The notes below the pieces were generated by a model. It made no database searches. It was not told where the DNA came from and saw nothing but the letters and a program-made list of their open reading frames with translations. A stretch of 64,000 bases of DNA from NCBI GenBank assembly GCA_964544085.1, contig CAZIZT010000003.1, positions 124,001-188,000 on the forward strand, written 5' to 3'. The first letter of the stretch is position 1. Every line of letters starts with the position of its first letter. The position numbers and the translations under genes were made by a program. This stretch comes from CAZIZT01 sp964544085 (GTDB lineage: Bacteria > Campylobacterota_A > Desulfurellia > Desulfurellales > Hippeaceae). Positions 1-9,387 of the stretch are shown here, piece after piece.

Positions 1-28
1 TTTGGGCGGAAAAATAGGGTGGTGAGTT

Positions 29-370
29 ATGAATATTTCCAGCGTTATTGTAAAGGTTCGACAGGGTGATTATGAGAGAGCTATGGAGGTGCTAAAGCAG
101 AGCGGTTTGTGTGATGTGCATTTTGGTGATAAGGATAAAGGGGTAATTATTGTAACGCTTGAGGGCAAGACAACCGAAGAGGAGGTGGCAAAGCTATTAA
201 ATTTGCAGGATCTGCCTTATATTCTGGATGCCCAGATGCATATGAGCTACTGCGAGGATGAGCTTGAAGAAATGATGAAATACATGAATTTCGATCGCAC
301 GGTTAATGAGCTTAATAAGAAAAAGGACGCAACGCAAACACGGACCACATGGGACTTTTATAAAAAATGA
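29..370 (+). CDS. napD: NapD-like chaperone for periplasmic nitrate reductase
   Basis: A 113-residue protein that looks like NapD, the small cytoplasmic chaperone that binds the twin-arginine signal of the NapA catalytic subunit. The start MNISSVIVKVR and the following alternation of strand, helix and strand, with the hydrophobic segment GVIIVTLEG, match the NapD ferredoxin-like fold. The acidic C-terminal extension after residue 75 (YCEDELEEMM) is longer than in many NapD proteins. A purine-rich GGTGGTGAG lies just ahead of the ATG. The window opens inside the preceding gene: the second reading frame ends in TGA at 23-25, so this gene probably sits at the end of a nap-type operon cut off by the window edge. 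NapA itself is not visible. Confidence 0.72.
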   Translation: MNISSVIVKVRQGDYERAMEVLKQSGLCDVHFGDKDKGVIIVTLEGKTTEEEVAKLLNLQDLPYILDAQMHMSYCEDELEEMMKYMNFDRTVNELNKKKDATQTRTTWDFYKK

Positions 371-510
371 ATAATGTTGTTAGCAGAGAAAGAGAGAAAA
401 TTCTTGACCGTCACGGATTTTTGTATAAATTTCTTACTTAAGAATGCTTAATGATGTTTAAGGTGTTATTATTTCGTGAGAGTCCCATCCTTTAGAATTG
501 GGAGGTTTCT

Positions 511-1071
511 ATGAAAAAGTTTTGGTTGGTGTTGATTGTTTTTGGTGTGGTAGTTGCCGTTGTGTTTTCTTACCTGTCCGTAGCTACGGTGAACAGTACC
601 TCTGAGCCTGGTTTCTGTATGAAATGTCATTCGATGCAACCGATGGGTAAGAGCTTCTCCATAAGCATGCATGGCGGAAACAACGGATATGGGTTCAAAA
701 CGGCCCACTGTACCGATTGCCACTTACCGCACAATAGTACAGCCGGTTTTCTTGTGGCAAAAGGTATAACCGGTGCGCGTGACCTGTTGAGCCATCTCGG
801 CTTGATAAAGAAGGCAGATTTCTACAAGGTGTATTTTGAAAGTGACAGGTACGTTTATGATAGTGGCTGCCTGAAGTGCCATCAGGATGTGAAGAATCCT
901 GAGAAGGCCTACAGTATGGATCCAGCAGTCAGGGATATCCATCTTTACTACTGGAGAAAGAAGAGAGCGGGTGGCACGATTCACTGTGTTGAATGCCACA
1001 ACGACTACTCAACACCGGGTTTTGCTCATCCAGAACTAAAAGACCATATGATGTTCCAGGCTATGAAATAA
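511..1071 (+). CDS. NrfH/NapC-family tetrahaem cytochrome c, membrane-anchored quinol dehydrogenase
   Basis: A 186-residue protein with one N-terminal membrane anchor (about residues 4-24) and four CXXCH haem-binding motifs at C36, C67, C120 and C159. This number, spacing and size are those of the NrfH/NapC/NirT family, which oxidises membrane quinol and passes electrons to a periplasmic reductase such as NrfA or NapA. The RBS is TTGGGAGG just upstream. It is followed by a cytochrome c assembly gene in the same direction, as nrfH and nrfI are in Wolinella-type nrf clusters, but no nrfA follows. Because a napD-like gene lies upstream, it could serve either a nitrate or a nitrite reductase. The sequence does not decide between them. 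Confidence 0.88.
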   Translation: MKKFWLVLIVFGVVVAVVFSYLSVATVNSTSEPGFCMKCHSMQPMGKSFSISMHGGNNGYGFKTAHCTDCHLPHNSTAGFLVAKGITGARDLLSHLGLIKKADFYKVYFESDRYVYDSGCLKCHQDVKNPEKAYSMDPAVRDIHLYYWRKKRAGGTIHCVECHNDYSTPGFAHPELKDHMMFQAMK

Positions 1072-1161
1072 CGGCAAAAAATTTGAAATGTCTGAAAAAT
1101 AATTATAACCTTCTGCTGTTGTCGAAAGCATGTTACGTGGAAGGGTGGTAGTTTTTGTCTG

Positions 1162-3573
1162 ATGCGAAGGGTTTATAGATTTATCTCCTCACCTCTACTC
1201 TCCGTTGTTTTGATCCTCGTATTTGTTCTTGCCCAGATGGTTGCAACGTTCATGCCAACCGAAAGCGATAGCTGGCGGTATGTATACGGTACGGCTTGGT
1301 TTGAGGCCATCATGTGGGCAATAGGCGTGAACCTGACAGCTGTGCTGTTTAGATATAAGACCTACAGGAAGTTGCCTATCTTTCTGTTACACCTTTCTAT
1401 GATTATTATTCTGATTGGTGCTGCTGTTACGAGATATGCAGGGTGTAAAGGCATGATGCACATTAGAGAGCACGAAAGCTCATCGGAATTTGTAATAACT
1501 GACCGTGCAAACCCGGATATTGTAAAGACCAAGCATTTGAACTTTAAAATAAGGCTGGACAAGTTCGTTATAAAACATTACCCCGGTAGTATGCAACCCA
1601 GCTCATACGACAGCTATGTAACTGTTTTGAACAGAGACGGAAAAAAGCTTTTTTCTTATCATATTTATATGAACCACATACTGGTTTATAAGGGCTATCG
1701 TTTCTATCAGGCAAGCTACGACAAGGATGAGAAAGGCACAATTCTATCTGTAAGTTACGATCCAGGTATGTATATAACCTACTTGGGTTACTTCATGCTA
1801 ACACTCGGTTTTATTCTAAGTGCCTTTTATCCACGTTCAAGGCTTGTTGGTGCCATCAAGGCTCTTTCCAAATCTGCAGCCATGATGGCTGTAGTCCTGC
1901 TTGTTACGCATGCAGCTTATGCCTTCTCGATTGAGGAATTTGCCAAGCACTCCAAAAACATTGCCAACCAATTCTCCACGATCCTTACGCAACACAACGG
2001 CAGAATAGAACCTATGGATACGTTGGATCTGGATATAGTCCACAAGTTAACAGGTAAATCAACGCTTTATGGTCTCACTTACAACCAGATCATAGTGGGT
2101 ATGGTAGCGTTTCCTGAAGAATTCCAAAAGCTACCCATGATCTACATTTCTGACAGTAAGATTCGTAAAGCTATAGGCATAAAAGGTAAATATGCAAGCT
2201 ATAATGATTTCTTTGATGCCAAGGGAAACTTTCGTTTTCTGAAAGAGATAGGCGACGCTTTTCATACTCCAGATAGCGAAAGAACAAAGCAGCAGAGGGA
2301 TTGGCTAAAGCTCAATGATGTAATTTATGTGGCCTACATGGTTTACAGCGGCGATGTGTTTAGGATTTTTCCAGCACCCAACTCCAAGAAAAATAATTAC
2401 AGGTGGTATTCGCCTGTAGATATAGAGCGGCTGCTTGAGCATCATGTTATTGATCCATATGGTGCAAAATTCTATCTGGAGCTGTACTCCTCTCTGGTTT
2501 CTGCTCTTAGGAAGCTTGATGCGAAATCTTTAGCGAAGGTAGAATCGAGAATCTACAACATCCAGAAAGCGTACTCTGGAGAGATTCTGCCTTCTAAGAA
2601 TCGCATTAAGTGGGAGATTCTTTACAATAGGCTTCAGATCTTTGCAAAACTCATAGGGGTCTATACACTCATAGGTCTTCTTGCCATAGGTTTAGGCTTT
2701 CTGGAGATTTTTAGGCGCAAACGCTATAAGGGTCTTGATAGAGCTCTAATTGCACTTGGTGCTTTTGCTTTACTTGTTCACAGTGCTAATATGATTGTTC
2801 GCTGGTACATCGCAGGCCATGCACCATGGTCCGACGCCTATGAGTCAATAATTTTTATAGCCTGGGGTGCTGCATTTGCGTCTGTTGTATTTTTCAGACG
2901 GTCGATGCTTAGTCTTGGAAGTGGCCTTTTTGTTGCCGGTATGTTTATGATGGTTGCCAACCTGGACAACATTAATCCGCAGATAACCAATATTGTACCG
3001 GTGTTGAACTCATACTGGCTGTTAATACATGTTGCTTTTTCCATAGTGAGCTATGGATTTCTTGCAGTTGGTTCTATGCTTGGATTGTTGAACCTGATTC
3101 TCTACGGGCTAAGAAAGTACAGGCAGCTTGATGATCAGATTGAGCAATTCAACAATATTATTCTGATCACCATATATGTAGGTCTTGCCATGCTATCCAT
3201 AGGCACAATATTTGGTGCTGTTTGGGCAAATGAAAGTTGGGGAGCCTACTGGTCGTGGGACCCAAAAGAGACATGGTCTCTTATCAGTATCCTTGTTTAC
3301 GCCTTTGTTTTACACAGGGGCATCATGTATTCCTCTAAGGATGGATTTCTATTCTCACTACTTTCTTTCCTGAGCTTCTTCTTTATTATGATGACCTATT
3401 TCGGTGTGAATTTCTACATCGCCCAGGGTCTGCACTCCTACGGCAGGGGAAGCGCGGCTTACATCTGGTTCTATGTGTTAGAAGCAGGTATTGTGCTCTG
3501 GTATGCAATTGTTATCATAAATATGCTTGTGGACGCTTTCTTTAGAAAAAGGGTAGGTACCCCATCATCTTGA
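1162..3573 (+). CDS. ccsBA: CcsBA fusion cytochrome c synthase (ResB-CcsA, NrfI type)
   Basis: An 803-residue fused haem exporter and cytochrome c synthase. The N-terminal part (about 1-250) has the paired membrane spans of CcsB/ResB. A large periplasmic segment follows (about 255-495), and the C-terminal part (about 500-800) is CcsA with many membrane spans. The tryptophan-rich haem-binding motif WGAYWSWDPKE lies near residue 695. Conserved histidines appear in GHAPWSDAYES, LLIHVAFS and GLHSYGRG, as expected for external haem ligation. It attaches haem to CXXCH proteins in the periplasm, such as the tetrahaem cytochrome immediately upstream. The 90-base gap between the two genes shows no terminator. 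Its last 9 bases overlap the end of the convergent nth gene. Confidence 0.93.
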   Translation: MRRVYRFISSPLLSVVLILVFVLAQMVATFMPTESDSWRYVYGTAWFEAIMWAIGVNLTAVLFRYKTYRKLPIFLLHLSMIIILIGAAVTRYAGCKGMMHIREHESSSEFVITDRANPDIVKTKHLNFKIRLDKFVIKHYPGSMQPSSYDSYVTVLNRDGKKLFSYHIYMNHILVYKGYRFYQASYDKDEKGTILSVSYDPGMYITYLGYFMLTLGFILSAFYPRSRLVGAIKALSKSAAMMAVVLLVTHAAYAFSIEEFAKHSKNIANQFSTILTQHNGRIEPMDTLDLDIVHKLTGKSTLYGLTYNQIIVGMVAFPEEFQKLPMIYISDSKIRKAIGIKGKYASYNDFFDAKGNFRFLKEIGDAFHTPDSERTKQQRDWLKLNDVIYVAYMVYSGDVFRIFPAPNSKKNNYRWYSPVDIERLLEHHVIDPYGAKFYLELYSSLVSALRKLDAKSLAKVESRIYNIQKAYSGEILPSKNRIKWEILYNRLQIFAKLIGVYTLIGLLAIGLGFLEIFRRKRYKGLDRALIALGAFALLVHSANMIVRWYIAGHAPWSDAYESIIFIAWGAAFASVVFFRRSMLSLGSGLFVAGMFMMVANLDNINPQITNIVPVLNSYWLLIHVAFSIVSYGFLAVGSMLGLLNLILYGLRKYRQLDDQIEQFNNIILITIYVGLAMLSIGTIFGAVWANESWGAYWSWDPKETWSLISILVYAFVLHRGIMYSSKDGFLFSLLSFLSFFFIMMTYFGVNFYIAQGLHSYGRGSAAYIWFYVLEAGIVLWYAIVIINMLVDAFFRKRVGTPSS

Positions 3574-4218
3574 TCTTGTAACACCAACACGATCACAGTA
3601 GACATATAGGGGGCAGCTGCTACAGTGGGGCGATACGGGTGTGCAGATATTCTGTCCGAAGGGAACCATGAGGTCGTTATACTCGATCCAGTACTCCTTT
3701 GGCAGCAGTTCTCTGAGTTTCATCTCCGTTTCAAACGGTGTCTTTGTGCTTATAAACCCAAGCCTGTTGGAGATCCTGTGGACGTGAATATCCACACATA
3801 TAGCAGGAATTCCATATCCTTTGGCAAGCACAAGGTTGGCTGTTTTTCTGCCAACATTTGGTAGGGCAAGCAGCTCTTCCATTCTCCTTGGCACCTCTCC
3901 GTTGTGCTTTTCAATTATGATGCTGGCTATCTTCTTCAGATTTTTAGCTTTGGTCCTGTAAAAACCCACCGGGTATATGAGTTTTTCGATCTCTTCTTCC
4001 TTTAATTTCTGAAGGTGGTATACGGTTGGTGCCTTTTTGAAAAGACGATTCGATGCCTCCAGTGTTGTTGCATCCTTTGTTCTTAAGCTCAAAACGGTGG
4101 AGACAAGAACCCTGTAGGGGTCACGCTTTTTAGCTACAAGCGTAACAACAGGTTCTTTGAAGCGGTTATAGGCATCGCGAAGGATACCTATAACCGCGTC
4201 GATATCTTCGGGTTTCAT
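3565..4218 (-). CDS. nth: Endonuclease III, DNA glycosylase/AP lyase
   Basis: A 217-residue base-excision repair enzyme that removes oxidised pyrimidines and cuts the abasic site. The helix-hairpin-helix LPNVGRKTANLVL carries the catalytic Lys and CVDIHVHRI carries the catalytic Asp. The C-terminal cysteines are spaced C-X6-C-X2-C-X5-C (CTPVSPHCSSCPLYVYC), the 4Fe-4S ligand pattern of this family. The length is normal. The ATG overlaps the stop of the upstream ppiD-like gene by 4 bases, so the two are translationally coupled. This is the last gene of the long minus-strand run, and its end overlaps ccsBA tail to tail. Confidence 0.95.
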   Translation of the reverse strand: MKPEDIDAVIGILRDAYNRFKEPVVTLVAKKRDPYRVLVSTVLSLRTKDATTLEASNRLFKKAPTVYHLQKLKEEEIEKLIYPVGFYRTKAKNLKKIASIIIEKHNGEVPRRMEELLALPNVGRKTANLVLAKGYGIPAICVDIHVHRISNRLGFISTKTPFETEMKLRELLPKEYWIEYNDLMVPFGQNICTPVSPHCSSCPLYVYCDRVGVTRSR

Positions 4219-6110
4219 AGTTTTGGATTGATTTCGATCTTCACCTTTTTCTTTAGTTGATTTATGAATTTTTGCATTGCTTCGTATTCTTTCTGGCTTT
4301 TGAGTTGTTCCTGTATGCTCTTTTTAACCTTTTCAAACTCCTTTTTGTCGAATTTTTTGTTTGCTATAACATAAACATAGAAACCTTTATCCGTTGAACA
4401 GATACCAAAGTATCCGGTTTTGTGTGTGAAGATAGTTTTCATAAAGCTGTCCTTTAGGGTGCAAGCCATCTTTTCATCCGGCTGGAATTTGCCTATATCT
4501 TTTGCTATCTCAACCTTCAACGAGAACTTCTTTGCTGCCTGTTTTAACGTTTTTCCTGCTTTCAGCTGATCCTCTATCTTCTTTGCGAGCTCTTCAGCCA
4601 TCTGCCTGGCTTTAAACTGGATGTAAGCCTTTTCTACCTTTTTTTCTATCTTGTTGAACGGAGGTATATAGGATGGCTTTTTCTGTACAATCTCGTATAT
4701 AAGGTATCCACCTATACCCTGGTCCGGTCCAAGTAGCTTGCCCTTCTGACTCATCAGAGCATTTCTGACTATGGCACGTGTAAATGGTGGTTTGGGTTTG
4801 TCAAGACTCATGAAACCTGTTGTTTTAACCTTCAAAGAGAGTTTCTTTGCAACTTTATCCATATCACCATGTGCATCTCTGATTTTTACAAACACCTTTT
4901 TGGCGTATATGAACAGATCCTCTCTGGCTTTCTGTGCTTTCAGGTAGGAAACTATCTCCTTTTTTACATCCTTGTATTTCCGCGTAAACGGTTGTTTCAC
5001 GTCCTCAACAATAGCTATATGGTATCCGAATTTGCTCTTGAATGGTTTTGAAAGCTCTCCGACCTTCAGATTTTTGATGCCATTCCAGAAGCCCGGTACC
5101 ACCATATTTTTTGTCACGTACCCAAGCTCCCCTCCCTTGTTTTTCGTGTACATGTCGTCGGAGTATTTCTTTGCAGCTTCTTTGAATGTAAGTTTCTTGT
5201 TTTTTATCAGGTTGTAGACCATCATTGCTCTTTTTTTAAGCTGTGCGTCAGTCTCATTGTCCTTTTTCTGTATCAGGATTTGAGCCACCTTTATGCGTTT
5301 GGGTACAATGAAATAGGAGATGTGCTGTTTGTAGAATCTCTTTGATTCGTTATCACTGATTTTTATCTGGCTTTCGGCATAATTAAGCCCCACAAGAATG
5401 TATTTGAACTTAAGCTGAGTAGGTACGCGGAACATCTCCTTATGTTTCTCGTAGAAGGCTTCAAGCTCTTTCTTTGTTGGTTTTATTTTCTTTTCTATTT
5501 GATCAAGAGGAATGTATACATAGTCCAGATCGATCTTTGCATAGTTTTCCATAAAGTACTTTTTGATCTCTTCCGGAGTTACCTTAACATTCTTCAGTAT
5601 CTTCTGCTTGAGTTTGTCTATGTATAGCGATACTCTAACAGACTCTTCGTAATCGCGTGGGTTTATGTTGTTTTCACGCAGAAGGGCTAAATACTTGGCT
5701 TTTGAAAAATGGCCGTTCACATAGAAGGCTTTGTTGCTCTCTATTTTTCTCTCCACATCCTGATCGGTGACCTTAATGCCCTCTTTTTTTGCCTCTTGAA
5801 GCAGTAAAGCTCTTTCTATGAGCGTGTCGATAGTTTTCTGCTTTATGTTGAGTTTCTTTATATCAGCATCGGTGACCTTGCCTCCCTTGATCTGGGTTAA
5901 CAGCTGTACGTAGAACCGATAGATGTTGTTGTAGGTTTTCTCGTATTCCGGAAAGCTTATTTTAATGTCTCCCACCTTGATCGCCGTGTTGCTGCCCATG
6001 GTGAAGGGTCCTCTAACGAAGAGATAGGCACCTCCAACCACGAAAGCTATTACCGCTATCCAGAAAACAAAGGCGAACTTTTTAATGTTGTTTCTGAAAA
6101 AACTAAGCAT
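4215..6110 (-). CDS. PpiD/SurA-like peptidyl-prolyl isomerase, membrane-anchored periplasmic chaperone
   Basis: A 631-residue protein with one N-terminal membrane span (about residues 10-32), a SurA_N-type helical chaperone region, and a parvulin rotamase domain at about 265-375 (starting near RIKVAQILIQ and containing GGELGYV, VVPGFW and FGYHIAIV). Further helical, Lys-rich sequence follows to the end. This order (anchor, SurA_N, rotamase, C-terminal chaperone domain) matches PpiD, which helps proteins leaving the Sec channel to fold. That suits its position in the same run as secDF and yajC. The RBS is AAAGGGGTGATCGT before ATG. A good promoter lies in the 3' end of maf just upstream, so this gene and nth can be expressed separately from the rest. 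Confidence 0.85.
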   Translation of the reverse strand: MLSFFRNNIKKFAFVFWIAVIAFVVGGAYLFVRGPFTMGSNTAIKVGDIKISFPEYEKTYNNIYRFYVQLLTQIKGGKVTDADIKKLNIKQKTIDTLIERALLLQEAKKEGIKVTDQDVERKIESNKAFYVNGHFSKAKYLALLRENNINPRDYEESVRVSLYIDKLKQKILKNVKVTPEEIKKYFMENYAKIDLDYVYIPLDQIEKKIKPTKKELEAFYEKHKEMFRVPTQLKFKYILVGLNYAESQIKISDNESKRFYKQHISYFIVPKRIKVAQILIQKKDNETDAQLKKRAMMVYNLIKNKKLTFKEAAKKYSDDMYTKNKGGELGYVTKNMVVPGFWNGIKNLKVGELSKPFKSKFGYHIAIVEDVKQPFTRKYKDVKKEIVSYLKAQKAREDLFIYAKKVFVKIRDAHGDMDKVAKKLSLKVKTTGFMSLDKPKPPFTRAIVRNALMSQKGKLLGPDQGIGGYLIYEIVQKKPSYIPPFNKIEKKVEKAYIQFKARQMAEELAKKIEDQLKAGKTLKQAAKKFSLKVEIAKDIGKFQPDEKMACTLKDSFMKTIFTHKTGYFGICSTDKGFYVYVIANKKFDKKEFEKVKKSIQEQLKSQKEYEAMQKFINQLKKKVKIEINPKL

Positions 6111-6147
6111 ACGATCACCCCTTTAAGAAAAAGTTTTCAACATGCGC

Positions 6148-6175
6148 ATTATACATTTTTGGTTGTCTTATTCAA
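6148..6175 (-). promoter_or_regulatory. Sigma70-type promoter at the end of maf, driving the ppiD-like gene and nth
   Basis: Read on the minus strand, TTGAAT (6170-6175), a 16-base spacer and a perfect TATAAT (6148-6153) form a strong-looking promoter. It overlaps the last codons of maf and lies about 40 bases upstream of the ppiD-like start. It would give the last two genes of the long run an independent input. Confidence 0.6.
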
Positions 6176-6703
6176 ATTCTTGCAGAGTTTCCTCATGGGA
6201 AGCCCGATCACAGTTGTAATGTCCCCTTTGATAAGGTGTATAAAGCGCGAAGCGATACCCTGTATGGCATAACCGGCAGCTCTGTTTCTATACTCTCCTG
6301 TTGAAATATATGCCCATATTTCCTCGTCTGTGAGTTTATCTACTTTCAAATAGGCATGGTCGACGAAGAATGCATAGCTTGTTTTATTTAATATGGTAAC
6401 GCCGGTAATGCAGCGATGGATGTTGCCGGATAGTGCTTTTAAATAACGGAAAGCAACCGATGCGTCGGGTGGTTTTCCGAAAATTTCACCGTTGAATTCG
6501 ATGATAGTATCAGCAGCTATAACCGTTGCTCCTTTTTTTACAAAAGGCACAGCCTTTAACAGGGTTATGCGCCTTAGATAATTCTCTATCGATTCACCAG
6601 GTAGTCTTGTTTCGTCAACATCCGAAGCACCGACAAGTGCATTTCTTATACACATCTTTATCAATTTTCTTCTGGCTTTGGAGGCGCTTGCAAGTACTAT
6701 CAT
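6149..6703 (-). CDS. maf: Maf family nucleoside triphosphate pyrophosphatase
   Basis: A 184-residue Maf/YceF/YhdE-type house-cleaning pyrophosphatase that hydrolyses non-canonical or modified nucleoside triphosphates to monophosphates. The N-terminal substrate loop LASASKARRKL, the motif VIAADTII with its catalytic Asp, and GKPPDASVAFRYLKALSG are all family signatures. The length is typical. The ATG overlaps the glnE stop by 4 bases (coupled translation). The last C-terminal residues (LCKNLNKTTKNV) are unremarkable. Confidence 0.92.
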   Translation of the reverse strand: MIVLASASKARRKLIKMCIRNALVGASDVDETRLPGESIENYLRRITLLKAVPFVKKGATVIAADTIIEFNGEIFGKPPDASVAFRYLKALSGNIHRCITGVTILNKTSYAFFVDHAYLKVDKLTDEEIWAYISTGEYRNRAAGYAIQGIASRFIHLIKGDITTVIGLPMRKLCKNLNKTTKNV

Positions 6704-9273
6704 GAGAAATACCCCTCAAACGCAATTCTTACCTCTTTTCTTGTTGTTTCCAGACGTTCTTTGAGGTTCTCTATGTTGAGCAGGTATTCAAGACTATCAA
6801 ACTCCTCTATCTGCGATCCAGGTTTGAGTAGCCTGTGTGCATTGAGAACGGCCGAGAACAGCTTCCAGGCTTCCTTCAGTCTATCGGTTTTTGTTATGCT
6901 GAGGTTCTCTATCTTATCAAGAAGCTTAAGGGTAGATGCACCAATCTCTATACATCCGTTGTCGAAGCAGATAGCCTGCGCGAGAAATTCAATGTCGGTT
7001 AACCCGCCAGGCATACTCTTTATTTCAAACCCTTTTGCCTTTGCTTCTTCGATTCTCTTTTTCATCTGTGCTATATGCTGTTTTGATGGTGGTTGTTCGC
7101 TAACAAAGCGACTTATGGCCTCCTGCAGCGGTTTGCATAGACCACCTCTGATTATCTTTGATTTCTGGTATGCCTGTTTCTCCCAATCCCGCGCGGTTTT
7201 TTTAAAATATTCCTTGAGGTATGCAAAGTCTACAACAAGAGAACCCTTTTCACCAAAGGGTCGCAGACGCAGATCCACTTCGTAAATGGTTTTGAGTTGT
7301 TTGATGAGTTGCTGAGCTATTTTAATGCTTTCAAATGGGTTTTTATCACATACAAGCACCAGGTCCAGATCGCTTCCTATAAACAGCTCACCTGTAGCGA
7401 GTTTTCCGAGTGCTATAATGGATAGGTTTTCTGAAGGATCGATTGACGCAGCCACATGGTTTATGTAGTTTATGGCAAATCTGGTAATGATGGTTGAGCG
7501 GAAGTTGAGAGGGTCACTCAAAAAGAGAAAGGCTCCAAGTACAGCTGTTTTCTCGTAACCGGATTTAGTTGGCTCAAACAATGCTTCAGAACCCAACGAT
7601 TCAAGTACTTCTGGGTTTCTGGCAATTATCTGACCCATACCGACACAGAGGAGCTTCAGGAAAACACTAAAAAGGGTGCGATTCTCAAAGAGCAATGTCG
7701 TATAGGCAGGATCTATTACGGATATGCCGTTTAGGGTCTGCTCCAGAAGCCTCTCGGGTACGCTATTGACCACATAGTCCAGCAGCTCTTCTATAAGCGA
7801 TTTTTTTATCTCTTTGGCAAGAAACTTCCTTGCAACATCCTTTATTAATGCGGCTTTTCTTTGAGCATCGCCAATACCCTCACCCTCAAGGTAGGATTCC
7901 AAGTCTTCCTGAGTGGTAAAGACGGGAAGGCGTGAATTCTCTATGAAAATACTGTTGAAGATCTCGTGAACCTTTTCTGTTTGTGAAATATAGCGCTCTA
8001 TAAACTCGTTCATTGTTAGTGACAGTTTTAAAGATAGTTTTCTGAGCTCATCCGGTGATGCAGGCAGCGTCTGTGTCTGCCTCTCATCGAGCAATTGCAA
8101 CTTGTGTTCAATTTTTCTAAGAAACAGATAAGCATCCTTAAGCACCTGACATTTTTCCTCTTCAAGATATCCACGTTTTGCGATGATATCCAAACCCTCC
8201 AGTGTGCCTATGTGTTTAAGGGAGGGGTCCTTTCCGCCATAAATCAGCTGGAAATAGTTGACAATAAACTCTATCTCTCTGATACCACCTTCCCCCTTTT
8301 TTATGTCCCTTTTGTGGGGTGGAATAAGCTGGCTGGGCGCAACCTTTTTGGTGTGCTTGCGAATCTTGAACATCATCGATCGTATTTCAGAAATATACTC
8401 GATATCGAGGGATTTTCTATAAACAAACGGCTCAATGGTTTCTATGAATTCTTTGCCCAGCTGCATATCTCCTGCAACAGGCCTTGCCTTGGTGAGTGCC
8501 ATTTTTTCCCATGTTTGGCCAAATGTTGCATAGTAGTTCTCATATTCCTCAACGCTTAGGCTCAGGGCACTTGTTTCACCGCCGGGACGCAATCTCATAT
8601 CCACGCGCCAGACAATGCCACCCGCACTGTTTTTGCTCAGTGCATTTATAAGCAGAGCTGCCAGCCTGTTATGATAAGATGAGGGCTCGTTTTCCCTGTG
8701 CACAAAAAGAAGGTCTATATCGGATGAGAAGTTTAACTCCCTGTTGCCCAGCTTACCCATGCCAATTACGCAGAAGCCTGTGTAGAGCCTGGTTTCGTAG
8801 CGTTTCATCCGATTGTGAGCAATGAGAAGCGCTCCTTCTATGAGGGCAGATGCAAGGTCTGAGAGCTCTTCCATGGTCTCTCTAAAGCTACATGCGCCTA
8901 TAATCTCTCTTACGGCTATGCGCAAAAGATGTTTTTTTCGTTGAATACGCAGCACATATTCCATGCCATCTGCACTGGATTGCCGCTTGAGTTGGGCGAT
9001 TATCTCCTGTAAAAATTCATCCTTTGATATGGTTTTCCCAAGAGTATTTGCTTCCATCAGCCAGTAAATGAGCTCGGTATTGTTGATCAAGAAACGAGAC
9101 AGCGGATGGGACTGACTGAACAGCCCGAAGAGTATCTCACCAACGACTCTAAAGGAGACGAGCAGCTCAAAGATGGTGGATTTTGATGTGCTATTGGCTA
9201 TGAAGTCCTCAAAGTAGGAGAAAGCCATATCGGCATCTGGAGACTCTTTCAGATAACCGTATATGGCATCCAT
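6700..9273 (-). CDS. glnE: Glutamine synthetase adenylyltransferase / adenylyl-removing enzyme
   Basis: A large protein (857 residues from the first ATG) with the two nucleotidyltransferase modules of GlnE. The first has GMGKLGNRELNFSSDIDL (about residues 170-190) and the second has ALGKLATGELFIGSDLDL (about 620-645). The first (adenylyl removal) and second (adenylylation) domains are separated by a helical regulatory region. The enzyme switches glutamine synthetase off and on with nitrogen status. The start is uncertain. The ATG at 9273 has only a poor RBS, and the frame stays open for a further 38 codons, back to the TAA that coincides with the secF stop. That stretch contains no ATG, GTG or TTG but reads like protein. 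See findings. Confidence 0.9.
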   Translation of the reverse strand: MDAIYGYLKESPDADMAFSYFEDFIANSTSKSTIFELLVSFRVVGEILFGLFSQSHPLSRFLINNTELIYWLMEANTLGKTISKDEFLQEIIAQLKRQSSADGMEYVLRIQRKKHLLRIAVREIIGACSFRETMEELSDLASALIEGALLIAHNRMKRYETRLYTGFCVIGMGKLGNRELNFSSDIDLLFVHRENEPSSYHNRLAALLINALSKNSAGGIVWRVDMRLRPGGETSALSLSVEEYENYYATFGQTWEKMALTKARPVAGDMQLGKEFIETIEPFVYRKSLDIEYISEIRSMMFKIRKHTKKVAPSQLIPPHKRDIKKGEGGIREIEFIVNYFQLIYGGKDPSLKHIGTLEGLDIIAKRGYLEEEKCQVLKDAYLFLRKIEHKLQLLDERQTQTLPASPDELRKLSLKLSLTMNEFIERYISQTEKVHEIFNSIFIENSRLPVFTTQEDLESYLEGEGIGDAQRKAALIKDVARKFLAKEIKKSLIEELLDYVVNSVPERLLEQTLNGISVIDPAYTTLLFENRTLFSVFLKLLCVGMGQIIARNPEVLESLGSEALFEPTKSGYEKTAVLGAFLFLSDPLNFRSTIITRFAINYINHVAASIDPSENLSIIALGKLATGELFIGSDLDLVLVCDKNPFESIKIAQQLIKQLKTIYEVDLRLRPFGEKGSLVVDFAYLKEYFKKTARDWEKQAYQKSKIIRGGLCKPLQEAISRFVSEQPPSKQHIAQMKKRIEEAKAKGFEIKSMPGGLTDIEFLAQAICFDNGCIEIGASTLKLLDKIENLSITKTDRLKEAWKLFSAVLNAHRLLKPGSQIEEFDSLEYLLNIENLKERLETTRKEVRIAFEGYFS

Positions 9274-9387
9274 TGAATGCTTGAACTCGCTGAGAAGACC
9301 GTACCTCGATGTTAACCTGAGTACTATCCTGTAGGCCTTGGATGTGTCATTGAACAGTGACAGAAATTGCTTCAGACTTACAATGGC

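Noticed and set aside
404..429. A promoter (TTGACC and TATAAA) ahead of the tetrahaem cytochrome gene
   Set aside because: The spacer is only 14 bases for the best -10; the support is too weak to list it as a feature.
8095..8559. A 154-codon plus-strand frame inside glnE
   Set aside because: It is antisense to a conserved part of glnE, lacks an RBS and resembles no family.
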